From Wohlfahrtiimonas larvae_A (GTDB lineage Bacteria > Pseudomonadota > Gammaproteobacteria > Cardiobacteriales > Wohlfahrtiimonadaceae): a DNA stretch of 64,000 nt. Location: the NCBI GenBank assembly GCA_040394195.1, contig JBEBSR010000003.1, forward strand, positions 51,461 to 115,460, written 5' to 3'. Positions 50,352 through 58,375 of the stretch are shown here, in pieces (within the stretch, counting starts at the first letter, position 1; each line of letters starts with the position of its first letter). Both the position numbers and the translations under genes were made by a program. The notes beneath the pieces are model-generated. The model was not told where the DNA came from and made no database searches. It saw only the letters and a list, made by a program, of their open reading frames with translations.

Positions 50352-50908
50352 GCAACAATACAATTCCAATGATTGAGACAAAGCCACTCAGCATGATCAT
50401 CAATGGTGAGAAAATTGGGCCATTAGATGTGCCAGTCGATATGATGATGATCGATTTTCTACATGAATATTTAGATTTAACAGGTACACACTTTGGCTGT
50501 GGCCAAGGCATTTGTCATGCTTGTACAGTGGTTGAATTACAAGCAGATGGCAATATTATTGAAAGTAGAACATGTATTTATGGCGCGCATTTTTTCAATG
50601 GTAAAAATATCATTACAATCGAAGGGCAAGCAGGTAAAGATGCAGAAGGCAAAGCAACTTTGACTGCTATTCAACAAGCTTTTATAGATCATTTTGCATT
50701 CCAGTGTGGCTATTGTGCTTCAGGTTTTGTGGCTGCCGCAACTGTATTCATTGATCACTTGAAAAAACAGCCCATTCAACGAGTGAATTTAGAATCAGCC
50801 ATTGAAGAAGCATTGAATGATCACATTTGTCGTTGTACTGGCTATGTACGTTATTATGAAGCAGTTCGTCAAGTTGCATTAGAAACACCTGGCTGTGTAA
50901 TCGGATAA
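50348..50908 (+). CDS. Molybdenum hydroxylase 2Fe-2S subunit (IorA-like)
   Basis: This 186-aa subunit has two [2Fe-2S] clusters. The plant-ferredoxin-type site is FGCGQGICHACTVV plus the Cys in SRTC. The C-terminal helical site is FQCGYCASGF and ICRCTGYVRYYEAV. It passes electrons from the molybdenum centre of the large subunit to the cytochrome. It has no signal peptide and so probably crosses the membrane folded together with the Tat-carrying large subunit. It is translationally coupled to the large subunit and followed by the cytochrome gene after ten bases. Confidence 0.94.
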   Translation: MSNNTIPMIETKPLSMIINGEKIGPLDVPVDMMMIDFLHEYLDLTGTHFGCGQGICHACTVVELQADGNIIESRTCIYGAHFFNGKNIITIEGQAGKDAEGKATLTAIQQAFIDHFAFQCGYCASGFVAAATVFIDHLKKQPIQRVNLESAIEEALNDHICRCTGYVRYYEAVRQVALETPGCVIG

Positions 50909-50918
50909 GGAGATAGCA

Positions 50919-52229
50919 ATGAGAAGAAAGAAAAAACGTGGCTCACGATTACGCAAATGGCTCATTAGAATTATTGTTCTAGGTATTGTGGTTTCTGTGC
51001 CAATTTTATTGGGTGTTTTCCGCCAATCCAGTGTTTCTGATGATATTGAACAGCCATTAACGGCAGAGCAAATGGCTTCGTTAATTCCACGTGGTAAAGA
51101 GTTGGCTTTAGCAGGTGACTGTTTTGGTTGTCACTCATTACCAAATGGTGCAATGGGCGCCGGTGGAGTGCCAATAGATATGCCCGTTGGCACGATTTAT
51201 TCCACAAATATTACGCCAGATAAAGAATATGGCATTGGGAATTATACGCGCGCTGATTTTCATCGTGCATTGAAAGATGGTATTGGTAAACAAGGCAATT
51301 TGTACCCTGCGATGCCATTTGTATTCACGCACATTACAAAACCTGATGATTTGGATGCATTGTATGCTTATATGATGAGTATTCTGCCATTGGCAGTGCC
51401 GAATCAAGATAATACAGGTGTGTTTGTATTACCCGTTCGCCCATTTTTAAACTTTTGGACGTTATTAAACTTTCCTGATCGAGAAGCACCGAATAATATT
51501 GAACGAACAGATGCTTGGAATCGTGGTGCTTATTTAGTAGAAGGTTTGGCACATTGTGGTGCTTGCCATTCACCACGTAATTTAATGATGGGCGTTGAAT
51601 TTGACAAAGCTTTGACAGGTGGATTTGTGGATGGTTTAGCCATTCCTGATATCACAGCTGAAGCATTGTCAAAGCATGGCTTTAGCCTCGCTTCTTTAAC
51701 AGAATATCTATCGACAGGTGTTTCTCCACAAGGTGATTCATTTGCTGGCATGAATACAGTGACGCATTTTTCAACGAGCCAAATGGACAAATCAGATGTT
51801 GCTGCAATGGCAAATTATCTATTAACAGATCATTCAGGGCGATTATTGAATGCACAAGCAGAGCCAGAACCTTTAACTGTAATTGAAGAACAGCCATTAG
51901 AACAGAGAATGATGAATGGCCGATTATCTTATATTGCAGCATGTTCAGGTTGTCATGGTATTGATGGCATGGGAATTCCTAATGTTGTGCCATCATTGAA
52001 AGGAGATGCAATTGTAGAAATGGATAATCCACAAACATTGATTTCAATTGTATTGAATGGCTTAGCAACCACAACTTATACAAATCAACAGCGTTATTAT
52101 GCAATGCCAGGCTTTGCTGACCGCATGGATAATCAAAACATTGCTGATTTATTAATGTGGATTCGTACGGAATGGGGTGGGCAATCCGCGCCAATTAGTG
52201 CTAAAGATATTGCAAAAGAAAAGAAGTAA
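50919..52229 (+). CDS. Membrane-anchored three-haem cytochrome c
   Basis: This 436-aa periplasmic cytochrome is anchored by an N-terminal helix (WLIRIIVLGIVVSVPILLGVF) after a very basic start. Three CxxCH haem sites are visible: GDCFGCHS, AHCGACHS and AACSGCHG. Each sits in its own cytochrome c domain with a downstream methionine ligand candidate. The layout matches the cytochrome subunit of alcohol, gluconate or aldehyde dehydrogenases. It would carry electrons from the molybdenum hydroxylase to ubiquinone or a terminal oxidase. AAGGAG lies before the ATG. It is the last gene of the rightward operon. Confidence 0.93.
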   Translation: MRRKKKRGSRLRKWLIRIIVLGIVVSVPILLGVFRQSSVSDDIEQPLTAEQMASLIPRGKELALAGDCFGCHSLPNGAMGAGGVPIDMPVGTIYSTNITPDKEYGIGNYTRADFHRALKDGIGKQGNLYPAMPFVFTHITKPDDLDALYAYMMSILPLAVPNQDNTGVFVLPVRPFLNFWTLLNFPDREAPNNIERTDAWNRGAYLVEGLAHCGACHSPRNLMMGVEFDKALTGGFVDGLAIPDITAEALSKHGFSLASLTEYLSTGVSPQGDSFAGMNTVTHFSTSQMDKSDVAAMANYLLTDHSGRLLNAQAEPEPLTVIEEQPLEQRMMNGRLSYIAACSGCHGIDGMGIPNVVPSLKGDAIVEMDNPQTLISIVLNGLATTTYTNQQRYYAMPGFADRMDNQNIADLLMWIRTEWGGQSAPISAKDIAKEKK

Positions 52230-52261
52230 CTCTTATAAGTTTTTAGTATTAAAGCCCTGTA

Positions 52262-53236
52262 TTACAGGGCTTTATTTTTTGTTTTCACAATATCTGCCAT
52301 GATGGCTAAGGCAATTTCAGCAGGTGTTTTACTGCCAAGTGCTAAACCAATGGGCGCATGAATTCGGTTTAATATTTCATCTGGAAAATCAGTACATTCA
52401 CGCAAGCGTGCTAATCTATTTTCACTATTACGTTTAGAACCCATAGCGCCAATATAAAAGGCAGGTGTTTCTAGGGCTGCCATCATAGTTAGATCATCGA
52501 TTCTAGGATCATGAGTTAAGGATAAAATTGCCGTTTGAGTTGTGCACCCATATTGTTCTAAATAACTAGAAGGAAAGGCTTGGATTAAGTGTATTTTCTC
52601 CGCCAATGGGCTTTCAGTGATTTGTCTGAGCTCTTCCTCGCGATCTTCACACACAATAACGTTAAACCCTAAAGCATTTGCAAATTCAATGCAATACAGT
52701 GCAACTGCTGAAATGCAGGCAATAAAAATCGTAGTACAACTTTGTAGATTAATAATAATCTGCTGATTCTGCCATTCAATTGCGTGTGGTAGTGAGTGTT
52801 TAGATTGGGTGAGCTTCGCAGATTTTCCCACAATAATTGTCTTTTGTAGCGTAGCTTTACCTTGTAAGGCTTCATGCATTTGTTCAAGCACTGAAATATT
52901 ATCTAGATTTGGCTGAATATATTCGACTAATAAATCAATGCTACCGCCACAAGGCAATGCAACGTTGGGGCGATATTCTGATTCGCCATTACCATAACGA
53001 ATGGTTTGGCTAGGTTGTAGGAATTTTTGTGCCGCAATTTGCTGTAAAAAATCCTCTTCAATGCAGCCACCAGATAATGAACCACTGTATTTACCATCAG
53101 CCGTTGCCACTAATAATGATCCTGCAGATCGTGGTGCGGAGCCATAAGTACGTAATACTGTACATAACCAAATAGGCTGTGCTTGTTTCAGCCATTCAAT
53201 GGCATGTTCGATGACAATTAAATCTAGCGTTTTCAT
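52262..53236 (-). CDS. XdhC/CoxI family molybdenum-cofactor insertion protein
   Basis: XdhC-type proteins receive the sulfurated molybdenum cofactor and load it into hydroxylases. This 324-aa protein has the N-terminal XdhC/CoxI domain (WLCTVLRTYGSAPRSAGSLL and YSGSLSGGCIEEDF). Its C-terminal Rossmann-like domain ends with IGAMGSKRNSENRLARL and HAPIGLALGSKTPAEIALAI. It converges with the molybdenum hydroxylase operon, 32 bases past the cytochrome stop, which strongly suggests that enzyme is its client. Its start overlaps the mocA stop by four bases. Confidence 0.94.
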   Translation of the reverse strand: MKTLDLIVIEHAIEWLKQAQPIWLCTVLRTYGSAPRSAGSLLVATADGKYSGSLSGGCIEEDFLQQIAAQKFLQPSQTIRYGNGESEYRPNVALPCGGSIDLLVEYIQPNLDNISVLEQMHEALQGKATLQKTIIVGKSAKLTQSKHSLPHAIEWQNQQIIINLQSCTTIFIACISAVALYCIEFANALGFNVIVCEDREEELRQITESPLAEKIHLIQAFPSSYLEQYGCTTQTAILSLTHDPRIDDLTMMAALETPAFYIGAMGSKRNSENRLARLRECTDFPDEILNRIHAPIGLALGSKTPAEIALAIMADIVKTKNKAL

Positions 53237-53826
53237 AGTCTATAGCTCACTAAATCATTAGGATAATCAATGTCTTGAATGCAACCTTGATCTGCAATAG
53301 GCAATGTCGTAATAGGGTAGCTTTTTAAGATTTGACTAGCACCTTGATCACCTTGCAACTTCATAAGTCGCGGATATAAGCTTTTCTGGAAGCCAACAGG
53401 ATGACCTGATTGACCATGATAAATAGGTCGAACAATTGAATGATGTTGCGTAGCATCATGAATTGTCTGAATGGTTGATGACTGAATGAAAGGTAGATCT
53501 CCATGCAGAATTAGTAGCGCATCCCAAGTTTGATTAGCTGAAACAGCTTGAGCAATGCTTTCACCAAGACCATTACTTTGAATTTGCAGTGTTGGGCTAC
53601 CTAGTTGAGATGCTAGAGAATGTATATCAGATTCAGCTTGATTAGTTACGATACAAATATGTTCAGGAGAGAATACTGCACGTGCTTTTTGATAAGTCAT
53701 ATTGAGCATTGCTGTATTGTTGGTATCACAAGGGTACAGCAGCTTATGAATGCCGCTATTCGCATGTTTAAATCTTCGACTGTGGCCAGCTGCCATGAGT
53801 AATAAACCTATTGTCATTATCATCAT
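53233..53826 (-). CDS. mocA: Molybdenum cofactor cytidylyltransferase, MocA-like
   Basis: This 197-aa nucleotidyltransferase of the MobA-like fold probably makes the cytosine dinucleotide form (MCD) of the cofactor for the neighbouring hydroxylase. The N-terminal GLLLMAAGHSRRF is the NTP-binding loop, with HKLLYP after it. LILHGDLPFI supplies the metal-binding aspartate, and SGHPVGFQKSLYP is typical of MocA. MobA would be expected to prefer GTP; the pairing with xdhC favours MocA. The first ATG (53826) or the fourth codon (53817) could be the start. Confidence 0.85.
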   Translation of the reverse strand: MMIMTIGLLLMAAGHSRRFKHANSGIHKLLYPCDTNNTAMLNMTYQKARAVFSPEHICIVTNQAESDIHSLASQLGSPTLQIQSNGLGESIAQAVSANQTWDALLILHGDLPFIQSSTIQTIHDATQHHSIVRPIYHGQSGHPVGFQKSLYPRLMKLQGDQGASQILKSYPITTLPIADQGCIQDIDYPNDLVSYRL

Positions 53827-54143
53827 TAATCTATGGTTAATATTTTCTGATTATACAGTTTGTCTATGAAATTACATGACTTTATTTGAATTTCTAACTA
53901 GGGCGATTGTTTAGTAATTTAAATAATTATAAGAATATATTTCTTATGAGTTTTAATTTAGAAACACAAAGATCATCATAAAATTTATATGAATTTTATA
54001 TAGTTTATTAATTAATCAATATTAAAAATAAAGTGCACTTTAGGATAAAAAAGAAAATGATAAATTTAGATGCATAAATAATTTTTATGCACTATCATAC
54101 GCGCTTTCTTTAATTACAGACAAACTACAAAAGGGAGGAGTAT
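53827..54143. other. Divergent intergenic region mocA / DASS symporter
   Basis: 317 bases, extremely AT-rich, without a reading frame or repeat apart from one 14-base palindrome (separate entry). It must contain promoters for both flanking genes, but none is clear enough to mark. Confidence 0.4.
54029..54042. promoter_or_regulatory. Palindrome upstream of the DASS symporter gene
   Basis: TAAAGTGCACTTTA is a perfect 14-base palindrome about 100 bases before the symporter start. It is GC-richer than its surroundings and may be an operator; the cognate regulator is unknown. Confidence 0.4.
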
Positions 54144-55532
54144 ATGTCTGATGATCAACCTACATTATCGGAAATGTTACCGCATAAAAAGGTCATCAAA
54201 GGTGTTGTGATTACAGCAGTTGCTGCTATTTTATCTATAGTTTTATATAGCATTCTGCCTTATGACAGCAATGCGAATAAAGGTATTGCGTTATTGCTAT
54301 TTATTGCCATTTTGTGGTTCACAGAAGCAGTGCATATTACTGTGACGGCATTGATGATTCCTGTCTTGGGTGTGGCAATTGGTATTCCAGAATTATCTAC
54401 TAAAAAAGCATTCAGTACATTTGCAGACCCGATCATCTTCTTATTCTTTGGTGGTTTTGCTTTAGCAACAGCTTTGCATGTACAACAATTAGATAAGAAA
54501 ATTGCATTCTGGTTGATCTCTTTATCTGGCTCACATTTAGGTGTTGCAACTATGTCAATTTTTGGCGTAACGGCATTCTTATCCATGTGGATCAGTAATA
54601 CAGCAACAGCAGCAATGATGTTGCCATTAGCATTGGGTATGATGCAACATTTAGATAAAACTAAAGATCGCAATACTTTTGTATTCATTTTATTAGGGAT
54701 TGCCTATTCAGCGAGTATTGGCGGTTTAGGAACAATGGTTGGTTCACCACCCAATGCGATCGCATCTGCGGCGTTAGGTTTAGATTTTACTGGCTGGATG
54801 AAATATGGTCTGCCAATGATGTTGGTATTATTGCCATTGATGTTACTATCTATGTTTATTGTATTGCGCCCACGTTTAAATCAAAAAGTAACGGTGACAA
54901 CAGAATCTATCCCTTGGACGTTACCACGCATCATTACGTTGATTATCTTCGTTTCAACAGCATTAGCTTGGATTGGCGGTAGTTATATTGGCGATAAGTT
55001 TGGTATTAGTAGCCCAGATACTTGGGTGGCAGTGTTGGCAGCAGTTGCCGTAATTTTATTTGGTTCTGCAACATGGAAGCAAGTATCAGATGGTACAGAT
55101 TGGGGCGTTTTATTATTATTCGGTGGTGGTTTAACATTAAGCGCATTATTGAAGGATTCAGGTGCTTCTTTAGTATTGGGTCAGCAAGTTGCGAGTACAT
55201 TTGGTGAATCACATCCTTTCGTGATCATTGTAATTGTAACGATCTTTATTGTGGCTTTGACTGAGTTTACAAGTAACACGGCATCAGCAGCATTGTTAGT
55301 GCCTGTATTTGCAAGTATTGCAGCACAAATGGGTATGCCAAAAGAAGTATTAGTGTTAGTGATTGGTGTAGGTGCTTCATGTGCATTTATGTTGCCAGTT
55401 GCAACACCACCAAATGCGATTGTATTTGGTTCAGGTTTGATCAAGCAAAGAGAGATGATCAATGTTGGTTTAGTATTGAACGTATTCTGTGTTGTTGTAA
55501 TCAGCTTGTGGGCATACTTCTTCTTGCTCTAA
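54144..55532 (+). CDS. DASS (SLC13) family sodium/anion symporter
   Basis: This 462-aa inner-membrane carrier has about eleven helices. It holds the two SNT-type substrate/sodium motifs of the divalent anion:Na+ symporter family, MWISNTATAAMMLPLALG and EFTSNTASAALLVPVFA, in inverted-repeat halves. GSPPNAIASAAL and ATPPNAIVFGSGL are the matching tip-loop sequences. Substrates of the family are C4-dicarboxylates, citrate or sulfate; the INDY/SdcS-like layout favours dicarboxylates. GGGAGGAG precedes the ATG. It is monocistronic, ending at a good terminator. Confidence 0.92.
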   Translation: MSDDQPTLSEMLPHKKVIKGVVITAVAAILSIVLYSILPYDSNANKGIALLLFIAILWFTEAVHITVTALMIPVLGVAIGIPELSTKKAFSTFADPIIFLFFGGFALATALHVQQLDKKIAFWLISLSGSHLGVATMSIFGVTAFLSMWISNTATAAMMLPLALGMMQHLDKTKDRNTFVFILLGIAYSASIGGLGTMVGSPPNAIASAALGLDFTGWMKYGLPMMLVLLPLMLLSMFIVLRPRLNQKVTVTTESIPWTLPRIITLIIFVSTALAWIGGSYIGDKFGISSPDTWVAVLAAVAVILFGSATWKQVSDGTDWGVLLLFGGGLTLSALLKDSGASLVLGQQVASTFGESHPFVIIVIVTIFIVALTEFTSNTASAALLVPVFASIAAQMGMPKEVLVLVIGVGASCAFMLPVATPPNAIVFGSGLIKQREMINVGLVLNVFCVVVISLWAYFFLL

Positions 55533-55565
55533 GGTTAAAATTAAGTAATAGAAATTCATAAGTTT

Positions 55566-55592
55566 ATCCCGCTGTTATGGCGGGATTTTTTT
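55566..55592 (+). terminator. Terminator of the DASS symporter gene
   Basis: Seven-bp perfect stem ATCCCGC/GCGGGAT, seven-base loop, then seven T residues. Confidence 0.9.
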
Positions 55593-55606
55593 GTTAAATA
55601 GTTTGG

Positions 55607-55637
55607 ATAAAATAAAAGCCTGCTATGGCAGGCTTTT
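55607..55637 (-). terminator. Terminator of the LysM gene
   Basis: Ten-bp perfect stem AAAAGCCTGC/GCAGGCTTTT with a four-base loop (55614-55637), followed on the minus strand by TTTTATTTTA overlapping the stem end. Confidence 0.85.
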
Positions 55638-55658
55638 AATAAGAGTGATTAGTGGGTA

Positions 55659-56756
55659 TTACTTTGACATATAGTCAGAATAAGGTGTCACAGCCATCAT
55701 ATTTGTTTGAATTGGCTTTGCACTTTCAATCACAATGCCCAAGCTCATACGATCAAATACTTTGTAGATCATGACTATACCTGCAGCTTGCCCTGGGATG
55801 CGAATTTTTTTGCTTGAATCCATAGGATCATTTTTAAAGATATCAGCTTGTTGCACCAATAATAGATCACCAGGAGATAACGCAGCGTCTAGACCCTTAT
55901 CTAATACAACGTTGCCACCCACAGCAACATTTTTCAGCATTCCAGGTGTGGCTACAACTTCTGCCTCCGTTTTTTGTGGTGCAGATTTTGGCTCAAAGTA
56001 TAGATTACCAATGGTACTCATCGGGCTTTGTTCAATTAATAATTGGCTAGTTGATAGTCCTTTATTGGTGATACTTTTAATATATACCGTAGAAACACCA
56101 TCTTTGCTATTTTCGACAACCACTTCACCTGTTTTGATTAATTCAGTGCCGATTTCAATATCCTTCTTTTTTTTACCTTTGGCAATATTATCAAGTTTGG
56201 TACCTTGGTGTGTTGTGCCATGCTCGTAGACATTATATGTTTTGCCAGGGATTAAATCGCCTTTAACAAAAGCTTTTAAGTTCGTATAACCTGTTAAGCG
56301 ATTATCTTCAAAACCAACAATATATGGCAGTGTTTTAAGTTCTCCTGAATTGACAATTTCCATATCGACAAATTTGCCACGCATAGAGTCAAGGGAAATT
56401 ACAGGCAAACCTAGCTCAATAGGTACTTCTCTTAATTCTGGTGTCAATTTAACTGTGCGCATGCCACCTTGTTTTTGATTGGAAGACCCTTTGAAATTTC
56501 TTTTATAAATAATTTTGCCATCGACAACAGAGAGTTCATCACCAGGGTAAATACGATTCGGATTTGAAATTTGTGGGTTATTTTTCCAGAGTTGACGCCA
56601 TTCCCATGGATCATCTGTATATTTTTTTGCTATATTCCACAATGAATCGCCTGATTGAACAACGTAGTGTTGTGGTGCATCAGGTTTGAGCGTCGCCGCC
56701 ATTGAGATAGACGCACATAACAAGCTTGTTGCAATGAGTAGGCGCTTTATATTCAT
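55659..56756 (-). CDS. LysM-domain peptidoglycan-binding protein (TsaP-like position)
   Basis: This 365-aa exported protein has a signal peptide ending ISMAAT. A LysM repeat follows directly (YVVQSGDSLWNIAKKYTDDPWEWRQL... to IYPGDEL, residues about 31-80). A long C-terminal region of about 270 residues is predicted to be beta-rich and is common to the group encoded upstream of def in Pseudomonas and relatives. The Pseudomonas/Neisseria member TsaP anchors the type IV pilus secretin; whether this protein does the same is unknown, as no pilus genes are here. AAGGATAA precedes the ATG. It is divergent from def-fmt-rsmB, the usual arrangement. Confidence 0.85.
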   Translation of the reverse strand: MNIKRLLIATSLLCASISMAATLKPDAPQHYVVQSGDSLWNIAKKYTDDPWEWRQLWKNNPQISNPNRIYPGDELSVVDGKIIYKRNFKGSSNQKQGGMRTVKLTPELREVPIELGLPVISLDSMRGKFVDMEIVNSGELKTLPYIVGFEDNRLTGYTNLKAFVKGDLIPGKTYNVYEHGTTHQGTKLDNIAKGKKKKDIEIGTELIKTGEVVVENSKDGVSTVYIKSITNKGLSTSQLLIEQSPMSTIGNLYFEPKSAPQKTEAEVVATPGMLKNVAVGGNVVLDKGLDAALSPGDLLLVQQADIFKNDPMDSSKKIRIPGQAAGIVMIYKVFDRMSLGIVIESAKPIQTNMMAVTPYSDYMSK

Positions 56757-56915
56757 AAATTATCCTTATTAATATTAATGCAAACAAAAATTTGATAAGA
56801 TTATCTGAATTTTTTGAGTGTTTAGCAAGTTACAATACTAAATTAAATAGAGCTAGCGCAAGAAATAAGTGGATTTAAATGTATTTTCTTTGTAAACAAT
56901 GGGTAATTCTTATTA

Positions 56916-57434
56916 ATGTCTAAACTTGATGTAATTTATGTGCCGCATGAAACACTTCGCAAAACAGCGAGTGTTGTGACGACTTTCGATAACGATCTGT
57001 ATGAATTTGCTAATGGTATGTTGGAAACAATGTATGAGCATAAAGGTATTGGTTTGGCAGCAAATCAGGTCAATGATTTAAGACGTGTATTTGTGACAGA
57101 TTGTAGCGAAGATAAGAGCGATCCTATGATCTATATCAATCCTGAGATCATTTGGGAATCTGATGATGTAGCAGATGCAGAAGAAGGCTGTTTATCTCTG
57201 CCAAGTATTTATAGTGGCCCGATTGAACGTTCATTTGCAGTTAAAATCCGTGCGCAAGATATTAAAGGTGAATATTTCGAACGTGAAGCAGAAGATTTGT
57301 TGGCGCGCTGTATGCAACATGAATTAGATCATTTGAATGGCATTTTATTCATTGATTATTTATCTCGTTTAAAACGTGATCGTGCTTTAAAAAAGCTGGA
57401 TAAATATTTAAAAGACATGGAGGCTGAACGTTAA
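56916..57434 (+). CDS. def: Peptide deformylase
   Basis: Removes the formyl group from the N-terminal methionine of new proteins. The 172-aa protein has all three metal-site motifs: GIGLAANQV, EEGCLSLP (Cys metal ligand) and HELDHLNG (two His ligands and catalytic Glu). The C-terminal RLKRDRALKKLDKYLKDM is as in type I enzymes. The ribosome-binding site is weak. It is the first gene of def-fmt-rsmB-DUF4390-kinase; the def stop overlaps the fmt start (TAATG). Confidence 0.97.
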   Translation: MSKLDVIYVPHETLRKTASVVTTFDNDLYEFANGMLETMYEHKGIGLAANQVNDLRRVFVTDCSEDKSDPMIYINPEIIWESDDVADAEEGCLSLPSIYSGPIERSFAVKIRAQDIKGEYFEREAEDLLARCMQHELDHLNGILFIDYLSRLKRDRALKKLDKYLKDMEAER

Positions 57435-58375
57435 TGACTTCTCCAGAAAATACTCGCGTTATTTTTGCAGGTACACCAGAATTTTCAACAGGTGCTTTAC
57501 AAGCATTATTGGATGCCAAATATAATGTGATTGCTGTGTATACACAGCCTGATCGCCCAAAAGGCCGTGGTAATAAGTTAACAAAAAGCCCAGTGAAAGA
57601 GTTGGCGGAAGCAAATAATATTCCAGTCTATCAGCCATTATCATTGCGTAAAGAAGAAGCTCAAGCTGAACTACAAGCATTGAATGCTGATGTAATGGTG
57701 GTTGTGGCTTATGGTTTGATTTTGCCTGAAACTGTGTTGAATGCACCAAAATTTGGCTGTATCAATATTCATGGTTCTTTGTTACCAAGATGGCGTGGTG
57801 CAGCGCCGATCCAAAGAGCAATTGAAGCAGGGGATGCTGAAACTGGTATTGCCATCATGCAAATGGATAAAGGTTTAGATACAGGTGCAGTATGGAGTGA
57901 GGGTAAAATTACTATCACTGAAACTATGAACTCTGGTGAGCTATTTGTTGCTTTAAAACAGATTGGTTCTGATTTATTGATCAAAACATTGCCGACAATT
58001 TTGGAAGGAAAATCTCAACCGATTCCTCAACCAGAAGATGGCGTAACATATGCTGAAAAATTAACAAAAGAAGAAGCTCGCATTAATTGGGCAGAACCTG
58101 CAGAATTATTAGACCGTAAAATTCGTGCATTTAACCCAGCACCTTGTGCTCATACAACGTTAAATGATCAATTGTTTAAAGTTTGGGTAGCAAGGTTAAT
58201 CAATGAGACAAGTACAAAAAAACCTGGCACTTTAGAAGTGAAAGATGGATTGTTATTTGTGAATACAGGATCAAATTTAATGGAAATTGTGACGATGCAG
58301 GTTGCTGGTAAGAAAGCTATGCTCGCATCAGAGTTTTTAAAAGGCACGCAACTTCATTTAGAGGAATTAAAATAA
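57434..58375 (+). CDS. fmt: Methionyl-tRNA formyltransferase
   Basis: Formylates initiator Met-tRNA using 10-formyl-tetrahydrofolate. This 313-aa protein has the N-terminal formyltransferase domain (VIFAGTPEFSTGALQALLD) and the folate-site/catalytic stretch INIHGSLLPRWRGAAPIQRAI with Asn-His. The catalytic Asp is in KGLDTGAVW, and the smaller C-terminal OB-like tRNA-binding domain starts near residue 205. GGAGG lies eight bases before the ATG, inside def. Normal length (E. coli 315). Confidence 0.97.
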   Translation: MTSPENTRVIFAGTPEFSTGALQALLDAKYNVIAVYTQPDRPKGRGNKLTKSPVKELAEANNIPVYQPLSLRKEEAQAELQALNADVMVVVAYGLILPETVLNAPKFGCINIHGSLLPRWRGAAPIQRAIEAGDAETGIAIMQMDKGLDTGAVWSEGKITITETMNSGELFVALKQIGSDLLIKTLPTILEGKSQPIPQPEDGVTYAEKLTKEEARINWAEPAELLDRKIRAFNPAPCAHTTLNDQLFKVWVARLINETSTKKPGTLEVKDGLLFVNTGSNLMEIVTMQVAGKKAMLASEFLKGTQLHLEELK

